Source: Candidatus Zixiibacteriota bacterium (lineage in GTDB: Bacteria > Zixibacteria > MSB-5A5 > GN15 > FEB-12). From it: 9,371 nucleotides of DNA. The notes beneath the pieces are model-generated. The model saw only the letters and a program-made list of their open reading frames with translations, had not been told where the DNA came from and did no database searches. Positions 1-6,268 of the stretch are shown here, piece after piece (within the stretch, counting starts at the first letter, position 1; each line of letters begins with the position of its first letter). The stretch is from assembly GCA_003641405.1 (NCBI GenBank), contig QNAF01000085.1:1-9371 (forward strand), in the 5' to 3' direction. The translations under genes were made by a program, and so were the position numbers.

Positions 1-2247
1 CTCATAATGCTGTGGGTGCAGCATGAGTTGAGTTATGACCAATTCCACGAAAACGCTCCCAACATCTATCGAGTCTACCGATATCGGCTTGCTGGAGAAT
101 GCTCACAGGTCACACCGCCCGGAATGGCGCCCGCCCTCCAGGAGCAGATTCCGGGTATAGTTGCGGCCACAAGATACCGTGGAGTGGGTGACCGCATGGT
201 TAGCAACGGAGAGCAGAGCTTCTCGGGGAATCGCTTCAAACTCGTTGATCCGGAGTTCTTTGATGTCTTCTCATTTCCTTTTGTCAAAGGCGACCCTGCC
301 ACGGCTCTTGATGATCCTTACGCTATCGTCATCACCGAGAAACTTGCAGCCCGGTGTTTCGGTAATGAGGAGCCTATCGGGAAAACCCTGCGAGTCGAAA
401 ACACATTCGATATGCACGTAACTGGCGTCATAGGCAACGTCCCGGACGCATCGCGTTTCAGTTTCGATCTTCTGGCCTCCAGCGAGCACTTGGCCGAGAT
501 GTGGGGTGAGGACCTTAGTCAGTGGAAATCCAGTTCGTACAGGACGTACGTTCTGACGCATGAGGACGCTGACATTGCCGGCATCTGCGCTAAGATCACG
601 GCCCTTTACAATGAGCGTGTACCCGATAATCCGGTAACATGCGGTCTTCAGCCGCTCACAGATATCCACTTGTATGGACCTTCCGGGGATGCCCGCGCGG
701 CAGTGTACGTATATATCTTTTCGGCCATAGCAGTGGTAGTTCTGGCAATCGCTTGCATCAATTTTGTCAATCTCACTACGGCCAGAGGGGCCAAGAGAGC
801 CCGCGAAGTCGGAATCAGGAAAGTAGTTGGTGCGAATAGATGGAGCCTGGTCAGGCAGTTCCTCGGAGAATCAGTACTGCTGTCGGTAGCAGCCTTCGTT
901 GGGGCGGTGGGACTTGTTGAACTGGCATCTCCCGCTTTCAGTCAGTTGTCCGGAGTGCAGTTATCGCTCGACTTTTTCAACAACATCCCTTTCATGCTCG
1001 CAGCCGCAGGTACGGCACTGATCGTTGGGATGCTCGCCGGAGTCTTTCCCGCTTTCATTTTGTCAGCCCACCGACCTGCAATAGCATTGAGAGGGGCACA
1101 TACAACCGGTGGCGGCACTAAATCAACTCTCCGCCGAGGTCTGGTGCTGCTTCAATTTGCGCTTTCCATCCTGTTGATCATCGGGACGGTTACGATCTAC
1201 GGACAAATCGACTACATGAGAAACGCTGATCTGGGTTACGACAAGGATCATATCATCTGTCTGAAAACCACTGAAGACCACATTATGAGTGTTGCCCCGG
1301 CGTTTGAAGAACTGATGTCACACGCCCACATTGAGTCAGCCACGATATGCGGAAATCTGCCGGGAAAACTGGAGTCGAACACGAACAGGATCACCTGGGA
1401 AGGCCAGAGACCGGACGAAGACATATCTATGGAGATCATCTATGCCAGCTACGGCTTCCAGGAAACATTTGGACTTGAGATGGTACAGGGTCGGTACTAC
1501 TCTCATGAATTCCAGACAGACCTTGAGAGTGGCTTTGTTGTCAATGAAGCTGCAGTACGTGCTATGGGGTTCACAAACGTGACTGCAATCGGTAAGCAGT
1601 TTTCCCTGTACGATAAGTCCGGCCAGATTGTCGGTGTCGTGAAGGATTTCCATTCCCGGTCGCTGCACAACAAGATCGATCCCCTGATACTTCAACTCAG
1701 CCCTTACTGGAACGATAATCTTGTTTTCCGGCTCAATCCTGTCGATGTACCGGCCACGCTGGCCTTCATGGAATCGGTTTGGAAAAAGTATGCGCCCGAT
1801 TACCCATTCGAGTACAAGTTCTTCGATGAAACCCTCGACGCACTCTACAAAGCTGAACAACGCATGGGCAAGGTAATCGGATGCCTAGCGGGGCTGGCGA
1901 TTTTCGTTTCTTGCCTTGGTCTTCTGGGATTGGCGTCTTTCATGGCCGAGCAACGCACCAAGGAGATTGGTGTGCGCAAAGTCCTTGGGGCTACAGTTGC
2001 CGGTATTGTCCGTCTGCTATCGAAAGAGTTTGTTATTCTGGTAGTGATTGCCAATGCGATCGCCTGGCCCGTCGCCTGGTTTGCTCTCGACTGGTGGCTG
2101 GAAGGTTTCGTTTACCGTACTCAAATTGGTTGGGAAGCATTTGTGTTTGCCGCAGTAGGCGCGCTTGCGCTGGCAATCCTTACGGTGAGTTTCCAGGCAA
2201 TCAAAGCCGCCCTCGCCAACCCGGTGGAGGCGTTGAAGTATGAGTAA
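1..2247 (+). CDS. ABC transporter permease, MacB/FtsX type (5' partial)
   Basis: Inner-membrane permease subunit of an ABC transporter of the MacB/FtsX family. Such proteins pair with a separate ATPase and move or release substrates such as lipids, peptides or drugs; the substrate here cannot be told. The reading frame is open to the left edge (codons for L and I precede the ATG at 7), and the residues there, LWVQHELSYDQFHENAPNIYRVYR, are what normally follows the first membrane helix in this family. The ATG at 7 is therefore internal and about 25-40 residues are missing. Counting from that ATG, a periplasmic MacB-like domain spans ~10-230. The first FtsX domain follows, with a helix at ~233-256, the loop REVGIRKVVGANR at ~266-278 and more helices at ~288-310 and ~330-352. 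A further helix lies at ~377-399, then a second periplasmic domain at ~400-618. The second FtsX domain (from ~620) repeats the loop as KEIGVRKVLGA and ends in NPVEALKYE, the usual family terminus. No ATPase gene is in view. Confidence 0.93.
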   Translation, partial: LIMLWVQHELSYDQFHENAPNIYRVYRYRLAGECSQVTPPGMAPALQEQIPGIVAATRYRGVGDRMVSNGEQSFSGNRFKLVDPEFFDVFSFPFVKGDPATALDDPYAIVITEKLAARCFGNEEPIGKTLRVENTFDMHVTGVIGNVPDASRFSFDLLASSEHLAEMWGEDLSQWKSSSYRTYVLTHEDADIAGICAKITALYNERVPDNPVTCGLQPLTDIHLYGPSGDARAAVYVYIFSAIAVVVLAIACINFVNLTTARGAKRAREVGIRKVVGANRWSLVRQFLGESVLLSVAAFVGAVGLVELASPAFSQLSGVQLSLDFFNNIPFMLAAAGTALIVGMLAGVFPAFILSAHRPAIALRGAHTTGGGTKSTLRRGLVLLQFALSILLIIGTVTIYGQIDYMRNADLGYDKDHIICLKTTEDHIMSVAPAFEELMSHAHIESATICGNLPGKLESNTNRITWEGQRPDEDISMEIIYASYGFQETFGLEMVQGRYYSHEFQTDLESGFVVNEAAVRAMGFTNVTAIGKQFSLYDKSGQIVGVVKDFHSRSLHNKIDPLILQLSPYWNDNLVFRLNPVDVPATLAFMESVWKKYAPDYPFEYKFFDETLDALYKAEQRMGKVIGCLAGLAIFVSCLGLLGLASFMAEQRTKEIGVRKVLGATVAGIVRLLSKEFVILVVIANAIAWPVAWFALDWWLEGFVYRTQIGWEAFVFAAVGALALAILTVSFQAIKAALANPVEALKYE

Positions 2248-2260
2248 TACTGGCTGAGAA

Positions 2261-3730
2261 CTACTTGGCCGGAGAATACTCTGTTTCGGATACAGTTGGT
2301 TCTGCCTCAACGGTTCGCATTCTTGGTTGTCCAAGGAACCATTGAAGCCAGCGGCGGACATCACTGCGTTTTATCTCCGTGCGTAGTACTTTCATCCTCT
2401 GCTCTCTCTCGGCAGGATCGGCGGAATATGCAGCATAGATAGCATCGGCGGTGCCGTCGATATCGTACGGATTGACAATTACCGCTCCCTTTGCCAATTG
2501 TTGCGCCGCACCAGCAAACTCAGACAGAATCAGCGCCCCCTGGTTGTCTACCTGGGCCGCACAGTATTCTTTGGCCACCAGGTTCATTCCGTCCCGTAAA
2601 GGTGTGATCAACGCGATATCACACGCCCGATAGTGACCGAGCAACTGCACTCTGTCCAGTTCACGGAACTGGTAATGAATCGGAATCCAGCCGTGACGAG
2701 AGAAACGAGCATTGATGCGACCGGCCAAAGCATCCAACTCAAACTTGAGATTCTTGTACTCTGAGACATTGAGTCTGCTGGGGACCACTATCTGAATCAG
2801 CGACATGTTACCGACCAGATCCTGGTATTTCTCAAGAGCACGTTCAAAGGCGAGAAAGCGCTCCGGAATACCCTTGGTGTAGTCGAGTCGATCCAAACCC
2901 AGTGCCAATTTGTGACTCTTTGAGTTTTCGCGCAGAAACCAGCTGGCCTCATCAACGCGGGGGTCAGTGGCACCTTCTGCAAATTCCTTGAAATCGATTG
3001 AGATAGGGTAATCGCCCACCTTGACATCACGTCCCCGGTGCCGGATCACGGAACGCCGTCGGTAGGATTTCCGCCGTGACTCGGGAGCATACCATTTCAC
3101 ACACTGGATGAAATTCCGACGGTCCCGCGCAGTCTGGAAACCGAGATGATCGAACTCCAGAAGGGCTTCGAGCAATTCATGACTGACAGGTAATCTCCGG
3201 AACAGATCGGGAGACGGAAACGGAATGTGCAAAAAGAAATTCAATTGCTGATCAAAACCCAACTCCCGAAGAAACCGTGCGACCAGTATCAATTGGTAAT
3301 CATGAATCCATACAAAGCTGTCTGAGTCCACTTCCGCAGCCGTCACTTCCGCGAACCGCTGATTGACCTCGACATACGTCAGCCAGTTTTCAGTGTCGAA
3401 CGAGAAATGTCCAAGCAGATCATGAAACAGAGGCCAGAGACTCTTGTTGGCGAATCCACTATAATAGCGACTCATCTCATCTGAAGTCAGCATGACTGGT
3501 TTCAGTTCATAACCGCAATCAGGAAGACCAGAAAGCAGTTCCTCAGCCGGCGCTTCAGGAGGACATCCCGGCCAGCCGATCCATAGCCCTCTGGACTGAC
3601 GCATAGTCGGATCCAGCGCCGTTACCAGACCGCCGGGGCTGGGTTTGATCTTCCACGTATCTTCGGATTTGTAGATCGCAACCGGTAGCCGATTCGATAC
3701 AACTACAAACCGCTTGCTTGACTGAGACAT
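2261..3730 (-). CDS. otsA: Trehalose-6-phosphate synthase (GT20 family)
   Basis: Cytoplasmic retaining glycosyltransferase (GT-B fold) that joins a nucleotide-activated glucose to glucose-6-phosphate to give trehalose-6-phosphate, the first step of the OtsAB route to the stress protectant trehalose. The product is 489 aa, a usual length for a single-domain enzyme. Motifs match E. coli OtsA in order and spacing: SNRLPV at 12-17 (phosphate-binding Arg14), GGL at 33-35, WIGWPG at 50-55, Tyr90/Trp99 for glucose-6-phosphate, WIHDYQL at 141-147, LHIPFPS at 167-173, GLDRLDYTKGI at 278-288 (Arg281 and Lys286, a five-residue gap as in E. coli R262/K267), and RDGMNLVAKEY at 379-389 (Asp380 and Glu388). 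The start is the ATG at 3730-3728, because the family N-terminus begins here and TAGGAA lies just upstream. The frame runs on upstream for 73 more codons, but these translate a repeat and are not family-like. No fused or adjacent phosphatase (otsB) is visible. It is convergent with the permease and divergent from the transferase gene. Confidence 0.96.
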   Translation of the reverse strand: MSQSSKRFVVVSNRLPVAIYKSEDTWKIKPSPGGLVTALDPTMRQSRGLWIGWPGCPPEAPAEELLSGLPDCGYELKPVMLTSDEMSRYYSGFANKSLWPLFHDLLGHFSFDTENWLTYVEVNQRFAEVTAAEVDSDSFVWIHDYQLILVARFLRELGFDQQLNFFLHIPFPSPDLFRRLPVSHELLEALLEFDHLGFQTARDRRNFIQCVKWYAPESRRKSYRRRSVIRHRGRDVKVGDYPISIDFKEFAEGATDPRVDEASWFLRENSKSHKLALGLDRLDYTKGIPERFLAFERALEKYQDLVGNMSLIQIVVPSRLNVSEYKNLKFELDALAGRINARFSRHGWIPIHYQFRELDRVQLLGHYRACDIALITPLRDGMNLVAKEYCAAQVDNQGALILSEFAGAAQQLAKGAVIVNPYDIDGTADAIYAAYSADPAEREQRMKVLRTEIKRSDVRRWLQWFLGQPRMRTVEAEPTVSETEYSPAK

Positions 3731-3734
3731 AGTA

Positions 3735-3740
3735 TTCCTA
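3735..3740 (-). promoter_or_regulatory. Ribosome binding site of otsA
   Basis: On the minus strand TAGGAA lies four bases before the ATG at 3730-3728, so AGGA is 5 bases from the start. This supports the shorter 489-residue protein over the longer open frame that begins in the upstream repeat. Confidence 0.7.
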
Positions 3741-3882
3741 CGGTGTGATTTTCGGGCTTGTTCGCCGCCCATCATCACACCTACTACATAGCACCTGGCG
3801 ACTGGGATAGCAACAACAATAGGGTAGCACCGAAAAGTCACACAAACCGCCGTGCTACACTGTCTCCTTGAGTTGCTACGCC

Positions 3883-3953
3883 TGTCACCCTGAGCTTGTC
3901 GAAGGGTGAAGCCGCCAAACAACGCACCATGCTTCGACAAGCTCAGCATGACA
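3883..3953. repeat. Long imperfect inverted repeat with CTGAGCTTGTCGAAG core
   Basis: Two 22-base arms, 3883-3904 and 3932-3953, are inverted copies of each other at 20 of 22 positions; the two mismatches are adjacent. They are separated by a 27-base spacer. The shared core is CTGAGCTTGTCGAAG on the left and its complement CTTCGACAAGCTCAG on the right. Similar cores are common intergenic repeats in many bacterial genomes and are typically translated by mistake into words like LSLSKHG or LRQAQGD, exactly as happens here upstream of OtsA. The element sits 153 bases upstream of the otsA start. No transposase is present; it resembles a REP-like or MITE-like palindrome. Confidence 0.85.
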
Positions 3954-4020
3954 GAGAACGGGCAGATTCTGCTGTGAGCCTGTGGCCGCTCTGTAGGTCA
4001 GAACACTAGCGACTCTCGTG

Positions 4021-4046
4021 TCCGGCAGATGTTCACATCTGCCGGA
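4021..4046. repeat. Perfect 11-bp hairpin (hairpin c of copy A)
   Basis: Arms TCCGGCAGATG (4021-4031) and CATCTGCCGGA (4036-4046) are exact inverted copies around a 4-base loop. No T-run follows on either strand, so it is not a typical intrinsic terminator. It has a sequence relative at 8030-8055 with the same arm and loop lengths. Confidence 0.85.
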
Positions 4047-4048
4047 TG

Positions 4049-4063
4049 GCACAGTACCTGTGC
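4049..4063. repeat. Perfect 6-bp hairpin (hairpin b of copy A)
   Basis: Arms GCACAG (4049-4054) and CTGTGC (4058-4063) with a TAC loop, two bases after the previous hairpin. On the minus strand the word AGCACAGGT that starts it also occurs at 7941-7949, just before copy B. Confidence 0.6.
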
Positions 4064-4173
4064 TATTTCGCAAGCCATGTAGGTTGGAACCAACCACTCC
4101 GAGAGTGCCCGTGGTTCCGACAATTTATTTCACAAGAATGCATTCTCTAGGGTACAAGTTGATTAAGTCAGGC

Positions 4174-4202
4174 TTGACTATGGCCTGCTGAATCCCAATC
4201 AT
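4174..4202 (+). promoter_or_regulatory. Candidate sigma-70-like promoter of the transferase-nadE operon
   Basis: TTGACT at 4174-4179 matches the -35 consensus at 5 of 6 bases. AATCAT at 4197-4202, after a 17-base spacer, matches the -10 consensus at 4 of 6. Transcription would start near 4209, about 40 bases before the proposed start codon. The -35 lies in a small inverted repeat (AGTCA at 4166-4170 and TGACT at 4175-4179) that could be an operator. This is consensus matching only, and promoter preferences in this lineage are not known to me. Confidence 0.35.
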
Positions 4203-4238
4203 TCGATCCAACGTATAGACGATTTGACTCACTGTCCC

Positions 4239-4243
4239 GGAGG
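4239..4243 (+). promoter_or_regulatory. Strong Shine-Dalgarno GGAGG that points to a CTG start
   Basis: GGAGG is followed after 8 bases by CTG at 4252-4254, in frame with the transferase. The other in-frame candidate, GTG at 4294, is about 50 bases away and has only an AGG one base upstream. An in-frame TGA at 4246-4248 excludes any earlier start. The motif therefore decides the start of the gene. Confidence 0.65.
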
Positions 4244-4251
4244 TTTGAAAG

Positions 4252-6258
4252 CTGACCCACAAGACTGACCATAAGTTTGTTTCGCAAGCAGGCGTGTACT
4301 TTGGTGTATCGACGGTCCTGCTGGTTGCATTCTTCCAACTCTGGCGACTGATCGTGTTGGTTGCTTCTGGCGATTTAGCAGGGTCGGTGCCTGCAGGAGT
4401 ATTAGTGCAGTCGTTCCTTGTGGGGATGCGGTTCGATATTGCCATAGCATGTTATATAGCGTTGCCGATAACGGCGCTGGGGTTGTTTCCGTTTGTGGAC
4501 ATTGTTCGCAATTGTGTAACGCGTTGGACTAGTTTCACATTGTTGATCGCACTGGGTGCGATAGCGTTTTTCGTACACCTCGTTGATATTGAGTTTTTCC
4601 GCTTTTTCAATTCTCGTCTTAATGGCACGGCTCTGCTCTGGAGTGACAGTCCGGATTTTGCACTGGGTATGATCTGGGAAACATACCCGGTTATCAGGTA
4701 CCTGTTGCTGTATGTCGCAGTGTTATGCCTCTTTGCTATTCTCGTGTTCCTGCTGCAGCGCCGATTGATAGTGCGTGGTGGTCGTTCACCGGTCCCGACA
4801 AACACTGTCTGGCTGGTGGGGTTACTGGCGCTGTTTGTACTGGGTGCCCGTGGGCGGATCGAAGAGAAATCGCCACTTCGCTGGGGTATGGCCTTTTTCA
4901 GCACGTACGAATTTGCCAACCAATTGGCGCTCAATCCTGTTTTTACTCTTGTGCGTGATATTGTCTACGACGTTGGCAGCCGTGAGCAGGTGGAGGAGTT
5001 GCTGGCCGGTATTTACGATCCGGAAGCTGAGACAATCACGAGACGTCTGCTCGGAAGACCGAATATGCCCACGGGCGATCAGGACGAAAGGATTGTCAGC
5101 CGTGTCCAATTCGACAGCACTGCGCACGACCCGCCAAGCGTGGTTCTGATAATAATGGAGAGTTTTGGATCAATCCGAATTGGTGCGCTCGGTGGTGGTT
5201 CACCGTATGATTTGTCGCCGTGCTTTGATTCGCTGGCTGAGCAGGGAATCTTGTTCTCGAACATCTACTCCACCGGAATGCACACCTACACCGGGATCGT
5301 CTCGACGTTGTACGGTTATCCGCCGGGGTTCGGTAAACTGTTGATGAAACAGGCTGCCGGAAGGGCGGAGCTATGGGGGTTGCCGCATATTCTTAACGAG
5401 AAAGACTATCGCACGCTGTTTTTTACAACGCACGATCCGCACTTTGATAATATGCAGGGTTTTCTGATGGCGAACGGTTTCGAGAGAATGTACTCGATGT
5501 TTGACTATGGCGAGGAGGAAAAGCTGAGCACGCTTGGTGTGCCGGATCATATCATGTTTGATAATGCTCTCGAGACGCTTCGCAGTTATTCCGGCGAGAG
5601 GTTCTTCGCCACCTGTCTTACAGGATCGAATCACGGTCCCTGGATAATTCCCGATGCTCCCTTTGACAGGGTCCCCAAAACAGATCCAAAACATAGTGAA
5701 CTGGACGCATTCAAGTATTCGGACTGGGCGCTGGGGAGATTTGTTCGTCAACTGGAAAACGACTCTTTGTTTGAGAACACACTGGTTGTTGTCACTGCCG
5801 ACAATGGGCTGCTGGATCATCCGGTGACGGATATTGACCTTTCGCAATTCCGGATTCCGCTGCTTCTCTACTGGATCGGGGACGGTGGTCCGGAACCAGA
5901 GCGGGTAGATCGGCTGGGCAGCCAACTTGATATCGAAGCGACGGTCATGGGACGGCTGCGGCTCGACTATGACAACTACACGTTTGGGAATGATCTTCTT
6001 GACTCCGTTGCTAATTGTACGCCGCTGGCTCATTTTTCGGAATGGTACAAGATCGGGTATGTCGAAGAGGACTACCTTGCGGTAGCACGCCTTGAAAATA
6101 GGAACTCACTCTACAGGTTCTCGGAACCCGCTGTCGATCTGGCAGATTCACTGAGCGAGACAACATCTGAATACGTTCGCAGAGCGCAGGCAATTTACCA
6201 GAGTGCCTACCACAACCTTCAGCGCCCGATTCTACGTGACAAGCGAGCGGAACAATGA
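4252..6258 (+). CDS. Membrane phosphoglycerol transferase-like protein (LtaS/MdoB sulfatase family)
   Basis: Polytopic inner-membrane enzyme with an external sulfatase-fold domain, of the group that includes lipoteichoic acid synthase and the glucan phosphoglycerol transferase MdoB. Such enzymes move phosphoglycerol or similar head groups onto envelope glycans; the acceptor here is unknown. With the CTG start it is 668 aa and begins with a polar tail (THKTDHKFVSQ). About five membrane segments follow: ~17-38, ~60-84, ~92-113, ~149-169 and ~185-199. The catalytic domain spans ~295-600. It shows IIMESFG (metal ligand Glu303), STGMHTYTG with the likely nucleophile Thr345, HDPHFDNMQGF (~384-394) as in family members, LTGSNHGPW (~456-464) and TADNGLLDH (515-523). 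The last motif has DN where LtaS-type enzymes usually have DH. If the GTG at 4294 is used, the protein is 654 aa and loses 14 N-terminal residues. It sits 10 bases upstream of nadE, probably in the same transcript. Confidence 0.85.
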   Translation: MTHKTDHKFVSQAGVYFGVSTVLLVAFFQLWRLIVLVASGDLAGSVPAGVLVQSFLVGMRFDIAIACYIALPITALGLFPFVDIVRNCVTRWTSFTLLIALGAIAFFVHLVDIEFFRFFNSRLNGTALLWSDSPDFALGMIWETYPVIRYLLLYVAVLCLFAILVFLLQRRLIVRGGRSPVPTNTVWLVGLLALFVLGARGRIEEKSPLRWGMAFFSTYEFANQLALNPVFTLVRDIVYDVGSREQVEELLAGIYDPEAETITRRLLGRPNMPTGDQDERIVSRVQFDSTAHDPPSVVLIIMESFGSIRIGALGGGSPYDLSPCFDSLAEQGILFSNIYSTGMHTYTGIVSTLYGYPPGFGKLLMKQAAGRAELWGLPHILNEKDYRTLFFTTHDPHFDNMQGFLMANGFERMYSMFDYGEEEKLSTLGVPDHIMFDNALETLRSYSGERFFATCLTGSNHGPWIIPDAPFDRVPKTDPKHSELDAFKYSDWALGRFVRQLENDSLFENTLVVVTADNGLLDHPVTDIDLSQFRIPLLLYWIGDGGPEPERVDRLGSQLDIEATVMGRLRLDYDNYTFGNDLLDSVANCTPLAHFSEWYKIGYVEEDYLAVARLENRNSLYRFSEPAVDLADSLSETTSEYVRRAQAIYQSAYHNLQRPILRDKRAEQ

Positions 6259-6268
6259 TATTCTATGT

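Larger units (their letters stand above)
3990..4120 (-). repeat. Composite hairpin repeat cluster, copy A
   Basis: Read on the minus strand, this block runs: hairpin a (GGTTGG / CCAACC, 4095-4082), a linker containing CTACA and CTTGCGAAAT, hairpin b (GCACAG / CTGTGC, 4063-4049), hairpin c (11-bp arms, 4046-4021), then a tail ending in CTGACCTACAGA (4001-3990). The same order and linker words occur in the block at 7950-8055, where the 12-base word CTGACCTACAGA is found exactly. A 7-bp helix, ACTCTCG at 4012-4018 with CGAGAGT at 4100-4106, can close around all three hairpins. GGAACCA (4086-4092) can alternatively pair with TGGTTCC (4112-4118). It looks like a degenerate member of a REP/BIME-type family. 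Confidence 0.7.
3731..4251. other. 521-base divergent intergenic region, repeat-rich
   Basis: This is the longest gene-free stretch in the window, between the divergent otsA and transferase genes. Positions 3741-3882 show no clear gene, hairpin or strong promoter. Positions 3883-3953 are a long inverted repeat. Positions 3990-4120 hold a cluster of short hairpins enclosed by a 7-bp closing helix. Positions 4121-4251 hold a candidate promoter and the ribosome binding site of the transferase gene. The open frames that cross this stretch are low-complexity translations of the repeats and lack family-like sequence. Confidence 0.8.

Noticed and set aside
7..9. ATG at 7 as the true start of the permease
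   Set aside because: The frame is open to the edge and the family's first membrane helix would be missing; this methionine lies at the end of that helix.
1336..1860. 174-residue minus-strand open frame inside the permease gene
   Set aside because: It is antisense to the periplasmic domain of the permease with no recognisable motifs; a shadow frame.
3780..3830. Promoter for otsA on the minus strand (TTGTTG, 17-base spacer, TGCTAT)
   Set aside because: Only three of six bases match in each box, no better than chance in a region of this length.
3731..3949. Upstream extension of otsA to a start at 3949 (562 aa)
   Set aside because: The added residues translate the inverted repeat and unconserved spacer; the family N-terminus and a ribosome binding site mark the ATG at 3730.
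4012..4106. tRNA gene suggested by the cloverleaf-like pairing
   Set aside because: Arm lengths and loops do not match a tRNA, and there is no TTCGA-type T-loop, anticodon arm layout or acceptor end.
5371..6033. 220-residue minus-strand open frame inside the transferase gene
   Set aside because: It is antisense to a well-supported coding region and its translation has no family-like motifs.
6203..6268. GTG start at 6203 for nadE
   Set aside because: It would overlap the transferase gene by 56 bases and add 22 residues that are unlike the family; NadE begins at the MKVTIAQLNP region.
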